This document shows positions 8,710 through 18,882 of a stretch of DNA of 40,349 nucleotides, piece by piece. The notes beneath the pieces are model-generated. The model did no database searches. It was not told the DNA's origin and worked only from the letters and a program-made list of their open reading frames with translations. The first letter of the stretch is position 1; every line of letters starts with the position of its first letter. The position numbers and the translations under genes were made by a program. Origin of the DNA: Acidocella aromatica (GTDB lineage Bacteria; Pseudomonadota; Alphaproteobacteria; Acetobacterales; Acetobacteraceae); contig NZ_JACHFJ010000017.1 of the NCBI RefSeq assembly GCF_014201825.1, positions 1 to 40,349 of the forward strand, read 5' to 3'.

Positions 8710-10461
8710 ATGAAACGTCAAAATATCGATCCCATTACGCTGTCGGTGGTGCGCGGCGTGCTGGAAACCGCGCAGCGCGAGATGACGCTGACGCTGGAGC
8801 AGACGGCCAGAAGCTCGGTCTTCAACCTCGCGCATGATTATTCCACGGCATTGTTCAACCACACGCCGGAGATGATTCTACAGGGGCAGGATATTCCGAT
8901 TCATCTCGGCAGCCTGATCCCGGCGATGAAAGCCGTCGCGAAATTCTTCGGGGGCGATATCCACGAGGGCGACCTCATCCTGCATAACGACCCGGCCTAT
9001 GGCGGAAGCCATATCATCGACACCTGCATGTATTATCCGGTGTTTTACCAGGGTGAGTTGGTGTTCTGGACCGTTTGCAAGGGCCATCTCACCGATGTTG
9101 GCGGCCCGGTGCCCGCCGGCTACAACCCCAACGCCACTGAAATTTACGCCGAGGGGCTGCGCATCCCGCCCGTCAAGCTGTGGGACCGCGGCTTCCCGCG
9201 CCGGGATGTGATGAATCTTCTGCTCACCAATATGCGCGCCCGGCGCGATCAGGAGGGCGATTTCAACGCGCTGATCGGCGCCTGCCAGGTTGGCGCACGC
9301 GCGCTGATCGGGCTGATGGACAAATACGGCAAGCTGCTGGTGCAGGATTGCATCGCCGAGTTGCTCGACATGGCCGAGGCACACATGCGCAAGCTGATTG
9401 CCGCAGTGCCGGATGGCACCTACACCGGCACCGCAATTCTGGAAGATGCAGGCCACGGCTTCGGGGATATGGAGATCAGCGCTACGGTGACGATCAGGGG
9501 CGATAACTGCCACATCGCCATCGCCTCGCCGCCGCAAGTGCCCTATTTCATCAACAGCTACGAGGGCAACAGCCATTCCGGCGTCTATCTTGGGCTGATG
9601 ATGTTTGCGCAATTGCCGCCGCCTTATAACGAGGGGCTGTATCGCTGCGTGAGCACCGACATGGGGCCGCCCGGCACGCTCTGTAACGCCCGCTCGCCTG
9701 CCCCGCACATGAACTCCACGACCACGCCGATGGAAACGCTGACAGACGCCGTTCGTCAGGCCTTCGAGCAGGCGGCGCCGGCGAAGGTGTCCGCCAGCTG
9801 GGGGCATGCCAATGGCTGCAACATCGCGGGTTGGGACAAGCGGCATGACGAGGAATACGTTACCATGGTGCTGGCCTCGATTATCTCCGGCGCAGGCGCC
9901 ACGGCCAGCCAGGACGGTTGGCACGCCTGCGGCCCAGAATGTTGCTTCGGCGCGCTCAACTCTGGCGATATCGAGATCCTGGAGCACAGCTATCCGATTA
10001 TCATCCACCGCTATGCGCTGATGGAGGATTCTGGCGGTGCAGGCAAATATCGCGGAGGCTCCGGCACGGTGTGGGAGGTCGAACCACTGGACGGCCCGAT
10101 GACGCTCGTCACCTTCGGCGAGGGGCGGCGCATCCCCGCCATGGGTGCGGCCGGTGCGAGCTCAACTCTAGTCGCGCCCAAGGTCGGCCGGCTGGAGATC
10201 GCCCGCGGTGGCAAGACGCAGGTCATCACCAAAAATGTCGTCGAGAAGATCCTGCCCGGTGAGCGTGCGGCGAATCGTAACCCTGGCGGTGGAGGCTATG
10301 GCAATCCGTTCGAGCGCCCGGTGGCGATGGTCGTCGAGGATGTACGCAATGGCTTAGTTAGCCTCGACGGCGCTCGGCTTGATTATGGCGTCATCATCAC
10401 CGACCGCACCAGCCTGCGCGTCGATGAAGCCGCCACCGCGAAACTGCGCGCCACCGCCTGA
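8710..10461 (+). CDS. hyuB: N-methylhydantoinase/oxoprolinase family subunit B
   Basis: A 583-residue protein of the hydantoinase B/oxoprolinase family, matching the usual HyuB length. The start at 8710 (MKRQNIDPITLSVVRG) is preferred over the longer open frame because this is the canonical HyuB N-terminus and a ribosome site precedes it. Family landmarks are ARSSVFNLAHDYSTALF, the metal-binding-type HNDPAYGGSHIIDTCMYYPVF, DVGGPVPAGYNPNATEIYAEG, and the C-terminal GGAGKYRGGSGTVWEVEPL and NPGGGGYGNP. With HyuA it should form an ATP-dependent amide or imide ring-opening enzyme. Substrates of the family include N-methylhydantoin, hydantoins, 5-oxoproline and caprolactam. The associated NCS1 permease favours a hydantoin- or purine-like ring. 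The operon order is hyuB-hyuA-permease. Confidence 0.88.
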   Translation: MKRQNIDPITLSVVRGVLETAQREMTLTLEQTARSSVFNLAHDYSTALFNHTPEMILQGQDIPIHLGSLIPAMKAVAKFFGGDIHEGDLILHNDPAYGGSHIIDTCMYYPVFYQGELVFWTVCKGHLTDVGGPVPAGYNPNATEIYAEGLRIPPVKLWDRGFPRRDVMNLLLTNMRARRDQEGDFNALIGACQVGARALIGLMDKYGKLLVQDCIAELLDMAEAHMRKLIAAVPDGTYTGTAILEDAGHGFGDMEISATVTIRGDNCHIAIASPPQVPYFINSYEGNSHSGVYLGLMMFAQLPPPYNEGLYRCVSTDMGPPGTLCNARSPAPHMNSTTTPMETLTDAVRQAFEQAAPAKVSASWGHANGCNIAGWDKRHDEEYVTMVLASIISGAGATASQDGWHACGPECCFGALNSGDIEILEHSYPIIIHRYALMEDSGGAGKYRGGSGTVWEVEPLDGPMTLVTFGEGRRIPAMGAAGASSTLVAPKVGRLEIARGGKTQVITKNVVEKILPGERAANRNPGGGGYGNPFERPVAMVVEDVRNGLVSLDGARLDYGVIITDRTSLRVDEAATAKLRATA

Positions 10462-10490
10462 CCTCTGCACAGCATTCAAGGATTTCGACC

Positions 10491-12605
<2,115 letters not shown>

Positions 12606-12669
12606 CCCATAAGCGCGGGAGGCCCCCTCCCGTATCATCAAACATAGAAAAATAGGGAGAAAACAAGAA

Positions 12670-14031
12670 ATGGCTGGATCCTTGGAGGTTGCCGACGGGC
12701 TTGAGTTTTCCAACCGTCCCGTCCCCGCAGATCAGCGCATGGCGCGCCTACCGTTGACCATGGCATGGTGGTCGGTCTGCTCGGCCATGTTTTATCTGGT
12801 GGTCGCGGCATCGCTGGCGCTGGCTTATGGCTCGCGCAATGCAATCATCGGCATGGTGTTGTCCGTCATCGCCTACGGCGCCGTCAACGGCGTGCTGGCG
12901 CGCCATGCGGCTCGCACGGGCTTGAGCGTGGCGCTGTTCTCGCGCGTGTTGCTTGGCCGGACCGGCGCTGCCCTTGCCACGCTGATTTTTTTCGCTACCG
13001 CGATTTATTACGCGGTGTTCGAGGGCTCGGTCATCGCGCTGGCCCTGCAGACTTACATGGACATGGCCTATTCCGTCGCGGCGCTGATTGTTGTCGTCTA
13101 CTCCGTGGTGCTGATCTTTGGCTCCATCCAGAACTGGCTCGATAAATTCAATGCGGTGCTGCTGCCATTCTATCTCGCCGGTCTGCTCGCCGCGATTGGC
13201 CTAGCCATTGCCAAGTACGGCTATTCCAACGCTTGGCTCAATCTCGCCCCGGCGAGTGGCGCTCCGGCCAGCGGCTGGTGGAGTTGCTTCGTCGCCTATA
13301 TGGGCGTGTGGGTGCTGATGATGTACACCTACGACTATGCCCGGTTCGGGCGCGAGGAGGATGCGCGCTATCACGCCCGCTTTAATTTTGGCATGCCGTT
13401 TTACGCGGTGGCTTTCCTGCTCAACGGGCTCGCGGGCATTTTCCTTGCCGCCAGCCTGCCGACCAAGGGCGGCGTCACCGAGGTCTCGGTCGTATTCGCG
13501 CTGCTCAAGCTCCTCGGCTTTGCCGGTCTCGGCTTCGTCGCGGTCACGCAGACACGCATCAACACCGCCAATTACTATCTCGCCGCCGTCAATATTGAGA
13601 ATTTCGTCGACACGGTGTTCCGCCTGAAACTGCCCAAGGTGCTGTGGGCCTGCGTCGTCGGCGTCATCGCCTATGTGTTGATGCGCGCCAATGTCTTCGC
13701 CTACATTCTGCAGGCGCTCGATTATCAGGGTATCTTCGTGGTCGCCTGGGTGGCGGTGGCGCTGATGCATATCTTCATGGAAACCGGCACCGAAGATGGT
13801 CTCTCCACCTGGGGGCTGGCGCAGGTGCAAGCGGTCAACCCCGCCGGGCTCGGCGCCTGGCTGATTGGCGCTGCGTCCGGGCTGGGGCTGCATTTCATGT
13901 CTGGCATGCTGGCCTCGTTTTCGGCCCCTGCCACCTTCGTCGTGGCAGGGGCGGTTTATGCCGCGCTCAACCGGAAACCTGCGGCGCAGTCGGTGCTGCC
14001 TGCTACCGGCTCCGGTCGCTCTTCCATGTGA
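12670..14031 (+). CDS. NCS1-family nucleobase/hydantoin permease
   Basis: A 453-residue, strongly hydrophobic protein with about twelve membrane segments. It has the NCS1 (purine-cytosine permease) layout, with a soluble N-terminus RPVPADQRMARLPLTMAWW and membrane cores such as WWSCFVAYMGVWVLMMYTYDYARF. Family members import cytosine, allantoin, hydantoins or related heterocycles with Na+ or H+. It is preceded by a ribosome site (gggagaaaac) and lies 64 bp after hyuA in the same direction, so it most likely brings in the hydantoinase substrate. A perfect hairpin follows its stop. The specific solute is inferred from the operon. Confidence 0.82.
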   Translation: MAGSLEVADGLEFSNRPVPADQRMARLPLTMAWWSVCSAMFYLVVAASLALAYGSRNAIIGMVLSVIAYGAVNGVLARHAARTGLSVALFSRVLLGRTGAALATLIFFATAIYYAVFEGSVIALALQTYMDMAYSVAALIVVVYSVVLIFGSIQNWLDKFNAVLLPFYLAGLLAAIGLAIAKYGYSNAWLNLAPASGAPASGWWSCFVAYMGVWVLMMYTYDYARFGREEDARYHARFNFGMPFYAVAFLLNGLAGIFLAASLPTKGGVTEVSVVFALLKLLGFAGLGFVAVTQTRINTANYYLAAVNIENFVDTVFRLKLPKVLWACVVGVIAYVLMRANVFAYILQALDYQGIFVVAWVAVALMHIFMETGTEDGLSTWGLAQVQAVNPAGLGAWLIGAASGLGLHFMSGMLASFSAPATFVVAGAVYAALNRKPAAQSVLPATGSGRSSM

Positions 14032-14039
14032 TCATTTCC

Positions 14040-14063
14040 GCGCCCGTGCTTCCTCACGGGCGC
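14040..14063 (+). terminator. Terminator after the hyuB-hyuA-permease operon
   Basis: A perfect 9-bp inverted repeat (gcgcccgtg / cacgggcgc, loop cttcct) begins 9 bases after the permease stop. The downstream T-rich element (tagttttc) is weak and about 10 bases away, so efficiency is uncertain. Confidence 0.6.
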
Positions 14064-14352
14064 TAACCTAGTTTTCTTGCGTGTGCTTCTAATGAGTTGT
14101 CTGGTACGGTGGTGCTGGTGGTCGAAGGCGTCCGAGACGGCTGTCGATTGGACATGTGCACAGACCTGTTACAACACAAAACATCATGGGCTAATGCGTA
14201 GCACTTCAGCATGGAGCAATTAGACCGATTCTTGGTTGTTTCTGGCCCCCGCAACCAGAAAATTAAACCAAATCAGCTATATAAAGCCTCCCTCAGTTTG
14301 AGCCATACCTATATCTGCATGCAGCTGATGGAAGGGCGGATATCTGTCAAGA
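14064..14352. other. Intergenic stretch without recognisable gene
   Basis: About 290 bases between the two terminator hairpins. Only short frames with no recognisable domain are present on either strand. The local base composition is noticeably more AT-rich than the flanking genes. Confidence 0.4.
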
Positions 14353-14381
14353 AAAACGCCGCTGCGAGACAGCGGCGTTTT
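14353..14381 (-). terminator. Strong intrinsic terminator for dmeF (bidirectional in form)
   Basis: A perfect 11-bp inverted repeat, aaaacgccgct / agcggcgtttt, with a 7-base loop. It lies about 21 bases beyond the dmeF stop on the minus strand, where the A-tract at 14353-14356 becomes the U-tract. Because both arms end in A or T tracts it could also stop plus-strand transcription. Confidence 0.8.
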
Positions 14382-14402
14382 CGGCTGTCAGGGCCGCATG
14401 AT

Positions 14403-15644
14403 TCAGCTGTTCTGGCTCCGGGATTCGTGAACCTCGATGGTCAGATGAGACAGGGATTTGAACCGGCCAAGGCGCTCGCGATAGTGGATGGCTGTACGAT
14501 CACTTGAGGTGGTGACGGAGAGGATCGCGCCCAGATGGCCAGGGCCGAGCCGCCAGAGATGCAGATCGGCCAGCTCGTCGCCGTCGCGCTCGATCGCGTC
14601 GCGCAGCTTCTGTTCCATGCCCCTGTCCGGCGTCATGTCCAGCAGAATACCCCCCGTGTCGCGGATCAGCCCCAAGGCCCAGCTCGCGATGACAACCGCG
14701 CCGACAATGCCGACCAGCGGGTCCATCCACAACCAGCCGAAGGTGCGGGCCAGTAGCAGACCCACGATGACCAGCACGGAAACGGCCGCATCGGCGGCAA
14801 CATGCACCACGGCGGCGCGCATGTTGTTGTCCCGCCCGGCAGCACCGCTGGCGTGCTCATGTTCCTCGAACGTGACGTTGTAGGACTGATCGAAGAGTTT
14901 GACGTCAGCTGCGAATTCGTGCGGCTCGGGAATTTCATCGACGGATTCAAGATAGCCATCGCGTGCCACGAAGCCGAAGCTCTGGCGCACGCCATCGGGA
15001 CGCATGGTCTCGATCATGGCGGCGTCGGCGGGAATATCGAACCCAGGAGCGGCGCGCAGGCGGAAGCGCGGCGGCACGCCATCCTCGAAAACCTCCAACC
15101 GAACCTCGCCGAACGAAGTGGGGATGATGCGCTCATCATCATGGTCATGATGTGCATGCCCGTGGCCATGGCTGTGCCCGTGGTCGTGCCCGCCGGCAAG
15201 CAGCAGGGCGCTGACGATGTTCACGACAAGCCCGAGGCAGGCAATGGGGATGGCCTCGGCAAAATGGATTGGCACAGGCGAGAGGAAGCGGCTCACGGCT
15301 TCAAAGCCGATCAGCAGCGCGATCATGGCCAGGATGATGGCGCTGGAGAAGCCCGCGAGGTCGCCCAGCTTGCCGGTGCCGAAGGAGAAGCGCGGATCGT
15401 TCGCGTGCAGGCGGGCGTAGCGATAGGCGAGAGCGGCCAGCAGCATGGCGCCAGCATGGGTGCTCATGTGCAGCCCATCGGCGACAAGGGCGATGGAGCC
15501 GAACAGCCAGCCGCCCACGATCTCCGCCACCATCATCGCGCCGCAGAGCCAGATCACCCACCAGGTGCGCCGCTCGCTGCGTTCGTGATCGGCGCCTAGA
15601 AAGATATGGCTGTGGCTGGCCTCGTGGCTCATCTGGGTCTGCAT
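14403..15644 (-). CDS. dmeF: CDF-family divalent metal efflux transporter, DmeF type (Co/Ni/Fe)
   Basis: A 413-residue cation diffusion facilitator. The membrane part shows the metal-site motif VADGLHMSTHAGA in TM2 and the matching VVHVAADAAVSVL in TM5. A very histidine-rich cytoplasmic loop (HDHGHSHGHGHAHHDHDDE, about residues 151-169) lies before a long insertion of about 110 residues preceding TM5. This inserted domain and the length above 400 are typical of DmeF rather than the ~300-residue CzcD/FieF. The protein exports Co(II), Ni(II) or Fe(II) to the periplasm in exchange for protons. It begins 7 bp after the RcnR-like repressor gene, so the two form a dmeRF operon, and a strong terminator follows. 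Confidence 0.88.
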   Translation of the reverse strand: MQTQMSHEASHSHIFLGADHERSERRTWWVIWLCGAMMVAEIVGGWLFGSIALVADGLHMSTHAGAMLLAALAYRYARLHANDPRFSFGTGKLGDLAGFSSAIILAMIALLIGFEAVSRFLSPVPIHFAEAIPIACLGLVVNIVSALLLAGGHDHGHSHGHGHAHHDHDDERIIPTSFGEVRLEVFEDGVPPRFRLRAAPGFDIPADAAMIETMRPDGVRQSFGFVARDGYLESVDEIPEPHEFAADVKLFDQSYNVTFEEHEHASGAAGRDNNMRAAVVHVAADAAVSVLVIVGLLLARTFGWLWMDPLVGIVGAVVIASWALGLIRDTGGILLDMTPDRGMEQKLRDAIERDGDELADLHLWRLGPGHLGAILSVTTSSDRTAIHYRERLGRFKSLSHLTIEVHESRSQNS

Positions 15645-15651
15645 CAGGGTC

Positions 15652-15930
15652 TCACTTCAGGTAGGTGCGGACGACTTCGAGCAATTGCTCGGCGGCGTCC
15701 TCGTTCAGGGCGCCGGGGTGTTTGTCGGCATCCACGAGATGGGTGAGGACGTGGTCCTCGACGATTTGCGCCATCAGCCCGGCCGTGGCGCCGCGCATAC
15801 CCGCGAGCAGGTGCATCACCTTCTCGCAACTGGCCTCGCTCTCCAGCGCACGCTCGATGGCTTCAACCTGGCCGCGGATGCGGCGCACGCGCGCCAGCAG
15901 GCGCTGTTTGTCACGGACAGTATGGCTCAT
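15652..15930 (-). CDS. dmeR: RcnR/DmeR-type Ni/Co-responsive repressor
   Basis: A 92-residue all-helical protein of the CsoR/RcnR (DUF156) family. The four Ni/Co ligands of E. coli RcnR are all present at the same positions: His3, Cys35, His60 and His64. The DNA-contact region RVRRIRGQVEAIERAL is intact. It should bind a G/C-tract operator as a tetramer and release it on Ni or Co binding. It is the first gene of the operon with dmeF, 7 bp apart. A G-tract element lies immediately upstream, consistent with autoregulation. The ligand pattern argues for Ni/Co rather than Cu (CsoR) or formaldehyde (FrmR) sensing. Confidence 0.9.
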   Translation of the reverse strand: MSHTVRDKQRLLARVRRIRGQVEAIERALESEASCEKVMHLLAGMRGATAGLMAQIVEDHVLTHLVDADKHPGALNEDAAEQLLEVVRTYLK

Positions 15931-15938
15931 CTGGGTTG

Positions 15939-15957
15939 TATAGCCTACCCCCCTATG
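15939..15957 (-). promoter_or_regulatory. Candidate DmeR/RcnR operator
   Basis: On the minus strand this reads cataggggggtaggctata: a run of six G flanked by TA-rich ends, the pattern (AT-rich / G-tract / AT-rich) recognised by RcnR and DmeR proteins. It lies about 9-27 bases upstream of the dmeR ATG, so a bound repressor would block the promoter or initial elongation. Identified by eye. Confidence 0.6.
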
Positions 15958-16058
15958 CCATGGAAGAGATGAAAACAGACTTTGGAGAAGGCGGCCGGGC
16001 CGGTTTCCGGTAGGCGCATCGTCGCGATGCGTGTCCGCAACATACAGGAGGATGACAT

Positions 16059-16655
16059 TTGAGCGAGGCCATCACAAACCCCAGCTTCCGGCGGGCCGTA
16101 TTCTGGGCAGGTACGTTCAACCTCGCCTATTTTGGCATCGAGTTTGCTGTGGCGCTGGTCATCGGCTCGGTCTCGCTCTTCGCCGACAGCATCGACTTCC
16201 TGGAGGACGCCTCGGTCAACCTCCTCATCATGCTGGCCCTCGGCTGGAGCCTGAAGAAGCGGGCGCGGCTTGGCATGGCCCTGGCCGGCATCCTGCTTCT
16301 GCCCGGTCTCGCCACACTCTGGATGGCATGGCAGAAATTCCTATACCCGGAGCCACCTTCGCCCATGCTGCTTTCGATCACGGCCTTCGGCGCGATGCTC
16401 GTCAACGCCGCTTGCGCGTTCATGCTGGCGCGCCACCGCGCGCATGGCGGCAGCCTCGCCAAAGCCGCCTACCTCTCGGCGCGTAATGATGTGCTGGCCA
16501 ACATCGCCATCATCCTAGCCGGCGTGGTCACGGCCTATCTCTGGCGCTCGGCCTGGCCAGACCTGCTGGTCGGCCTCGGCATCGCCGTCGTGAACGCGGA
16601 CGCGGCTCGCGAGGTATGGTCCGCCGCCCGCGAGGAGCACGGCGCCGCGGCGTAG
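16059..16655 (+). CDS. Short CDF-like cation transporter protein
   Basis: A 198-residue membrane protein related to the six-helix membrane domain of cation diffusion facilitators, without the cytoplasmic C-terminal domain. Helix 2 has FADSIDFLEDASVN, with acidic residues where CDF proteins bind metal. The helix 5 equivalent reads SARNDVLANIAII and keeps the aspartate but has serine in place of the usual histidine. A TTG start is chosen because a strong ribosome site (aggagga, about 16046-16052) is correctly spaced. It is divergent from dmeR. A role in metal or cation transport is likely, but the altered site makes the substrate unclear. Confidence 0.7.
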   Translation: MSEAITNPSFRRAVFWAGTFNLAYFGIEFAVALVIGSVSLFADSIDFLEDASVNLLIMLALGWSLKKRARLGMALAGILLLPGLATLWMAWQKFLYPEPPSPMLLSITAFGAMLVNAACAFMLARHRAHGGSLAKAAYLSARNDVLANIAIILAGVVTAYLWRSAWPDLLVGLGIAVVNADAAREVWSAAREEHGAAA

Positions 16656-16744
16656 CTTGAGGGTACTGCTGATCATAAACCGTGGCATTTTATTCGCCCT
16701 CTACTGGATGTACGGTTAAGTGGTGGGCTTTCGAAAGCCGGGCA

Positions 16745-17416
16745 ATGCAACTTCTACTGGCCGAGGACGAACAGAAGACGATCGACTACCTCGCCAAGGG
16801 GTTGCGCGAGGATGGCCATGCCGTGGACGCGGTGGGCAATGGCGTTGACGCGCTGGCCCTGGCGCTGGCGGGTGAATTCGACGCGATCATCCTGGATGTG
16901 ATGATGCCCGGGTTGGACGGTTGGGAGGTACTCAAACGCTTGCGCGCAGCCGGGCGGGCCACGCCGGTGCTGTTCCTGACCGCACGCGACCATGTAGAGG
17001 ATCGGGTGCGCGGTCTCGACCTCGGCGCCAATGACTATCTCATCAAACCCTTCGCTTTCGCGGAGCTTCTGGCCCGGCTGCGTAATCTGGCGAGGCTGCC
17101 CAAGGCGGGACCCGGCTCCAGCCTGATGACCGTGGGGGATCTGGAGATCGACACCCTGCGCCACCGCGTCACCCGCGCGGGGCTGGTTCTGCAGCTTACC
17201 TCCAAGGAATATGCGTTGCTGCTGTTGCTGGCGCGCAACCAGGGGAGGGTGCTATCGCGCACTCTCATCGCCGAGGCGGTCTGGGGCCTGTTCCATGACC
17301 AGCAAGCCAACGCGGTAGACGCGCTGGTGCGCCGCTTGCGCGCCAAGCTGGACACGCCCTTTGAAATGGTCTTGCTGCATACGATCCGCGGCACGGGCTA
17401 TGTGCTGGATAGATGA
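16745..17416 (+). CDS. OmpR/PhoB-family response regulator, heavy-metal type
   Basis: A 223-residue regulator. The receiver domain (about residues 1-115) has the acidic pocket AEDE at 6-9, phospho-acceptor Asp51 (IILDVMMPG), the switch Thr (FLTARD) and Lys in YLIKPFAF. The C-terminal winged helix covers about residues 125-223 (LTSKEYALLLLLARNQGRVLSRT, AVDALVRRLRAKL, IRGTGYVL). The ATG at 16745 gives a canonical N-terminus; the frame is open further upstream but that extension is not conserved-looking. It overlaps the kinase gene by 4 bp and precedes a tripartite efflux operon, which it probably activates. It resembles CusR/CzcR/IrlR regulators. Confidence 0.87.
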   Translation: MQLLLAEDEQKTIDYLAKGLREDGHAVDAVGNGVDALALALAGEFDAIILDVMMPGLDGWEVLKRLRAAGRATPVLFLTARDHVEDRVRGLDLGANDYLIKPFAFAELLARLRNLARLPKAGPGSSLMTVGDLEIDTLRHRVTRAGLVLQLTSKEYALLLLLARNQGRVLSRTLIAEAVWGLFHDQQANAVDALVRRLRAKLDTPFEMVLLHTIRGTGYVLDR

Positions 17417-18819
17417 GGCTTCCAACCCTCCGCACCGCCTCCATCAGTGGCCGCCTCGCCTTGCTCTACACGCTGGGGGCGCTGCTGGCGGTGGGGCTGT
17501 TCGCGCTGCTGGCCAACTGGAAGCTTGATGCCAATTTTGCCATCGCGCATCGGGACTTTCTCCAGGCCAAGGCGGCGGAGTTTCAGGATGATCTGAATGA
17601 AGGCGCTGGCGCGCCGAACATGCTCATCAGTGAGATTTTGAAAGAGACCGATGGCGCCCGGCTGCGTGCCTATGAAGCCAGGGTGCTCGTGGCGGGAAAG
17701 CTGGCGGGCGAAACGCCAGGCATGGCCACCATGCTGCCCGCGCGCTTGTTTCCCGCAACGCGCGATGTGCAAAGCTTGACGCTCACACCTTATCAGACCG
17801 GGAGCAGCTCTTGGTTGCTTACCTGCCTGCCTCTGCAAGGACCGCAAGACGTGGTATTGCAAATCGGGCTGGACATCACGCGGGATGAAGCGCTGCTGAC
17901 GGATTTTCACCGCGCTTTGGCCGTGTTCTTCCTGCTGATGGTACCGCTTTTGCTGGGTGCAGGGCGGCTGGCCGCCGCACATGCGCTGGAGCCAGTGACA
18001 CGAATCGCCAAGGTGGCGCAAAGCATCACCCCCGCGCAGCTTTCCCGGCGCATCCCGCTCGATCCACCTTGGCCGTGGGAGCTGACTGGGCTGGTTAAGG
18101 TTTTCAACCAGATGCTGGACAATCTCGAGTCCAGCTTCGAGCGTTTGTCCCGCTTCTCGGCGGATATCGCGCACGAGCTGCGCACCCCACTTTCCATCCT
18201 CAATGGCAGCCTGGAAGTTTGCCTCATCCGCCCGCGCGACGAGGCGGAATATCGGGCCGCCATCGCCTCCGCACTGGAGGATGGCCAGCGCCTCACCGCG
18301 CTGATTGAGAATCTGCTGTTCTTGGCACGGGTGGAGAATCCCAGCCACGCACTGCGCCATGAGCGTTGCGAGGCTGCCGAGGTTTGTGCCTGGGTGGTGG
18401 CGCAATATCAGGCTCAATCCCGGCCCAAGGAACTGCATCTCCGCATCGAGGGAGCCGCCACGCTGTACGCGGATACGCTGCTCCTGCGGCAGGCGGTGGG
18501 CAATGTGCTGGCCAACGCCGTGCGCTATGCGCCGCCGGGCTCGGAGATTCTGCTGACCGTCTCCGGTGGCCCCGCCAGGGGTGTGAAGATCACTGTTTCC
18601 GACCAGGGGCCTGGCGTTGTGCCCGAGCATTTGCCCCGGCTGTTCGAGCGTTTCTACCAGACCGACCCGGCGCGCGGCCACCAGGCGACGCAGGGTTCGG
18701 GGCTGGGGCTATCTATCGTGCGCTCGATCATGGAACTGCATGGCGGGTGGGCGGAGATTGAAAGCGCGCCGGGCCAGGGCACGCAGGTAACGCTGCACTT
18801 TCCTTCGATGGAAGCCTGA
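17413..18819 (+). CDS. Sensor histidine kinase paired with the response regulator
   Basis: A 468-residue membrane kinase. It has an N-terminal transmembrane helix (about 15-35), a periplasmic sensor region, a second transmembrane helix near residues 172-195 and a HAMP linker. The HisKA domain has the phospho-acceptor His254 in FSADIAHELRTPLS. The HATPase domain carries N box NVLANAVRYAPPG, G1 VSDQGPGVV, F box FERFYQ and G2 GSGLGLSIV. The layout is that of heavy-metal sensor kinases (CusS/CzcS), but I see no obvious metal-binding cluster in the periplasmic loop. The start overlaps the regulator stop (ATGA). Confidence 0.87.
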   Translation: MRLPTLRTASISGRLALLYTLGALLAVGLFALLANWKLDANFAIAHRDFLQAKAAEFQDDLNEGAGAPNMLISEILKETDGARLRAYEARVLVAGKLAGETPGMATMLPARLFPATRDVQSLTLTPYQTGSSSWLLTCLPLQGPQDVVLQIGLDITRDEALLTDFHRALAVFFLLMVPLLLGAGRLAAAHALEPVTRIAKVAQSITPAQLSRRIPLDPPWPWELTGLVKVFNQMLDNLESSFERLSRFSADIAHELRTPLSILNGSLEVCLIRPRDEAEYRAAIASALEDGQRLTALIENLLFLARVENPSHALRHERCEAAEVCAWVVAQYQAQSRPKELHLRIEGAATLYADTLLLRQAVGNVLANAVRYAPPGSEILLTVSGGPARGVKITVSDQGPGVVPEHLPRLFERFYQTDPARGHQATQGSGLGLSIVRSIMELHGGWAEIESAPGQGTQVTLHFPSMEA

Positions 18820-18821
18820 AC

Positions 18822-18837
18822 ATGATAAAATTATCAT
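18822..18837. promoter_or_regulatory. Perfect palindrome upstream of the RND operon
   Basis: atgataaaattatcat is a perfect 7-2-7 inverted repeat, AT-rich within GC-rich surroundings. It lies 46 bp before the membrane-fusion-protein start and just after the kinase stop. It is a candidate binding site for the adjacent response regulator or another repressor. It could be a short hairpin instead. Confidence 0.45.
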
Positions 18838-18882
18838 CGAAATAGCGCCGTTCTGCCCGGCGGGGGCGCGTATCAAGGCCGG

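Noticed and set aside
8878-10008. 376-codon open frame on the minus strand
   Set aside because: Antisense shadow of hyuB; composition typical of a mirrored GC-rich frame.
15014-15199. Separate His/Met-rich small protein on the minus strand
   Set aside because: It is an alternative frame through the histidine-rich loop of dmeF and has no start signal.
17398-18681. 427-codon open frame on the minus strand
   Set aside because: Antisense shadow of the histidine kinase, which has all its expected boxes.
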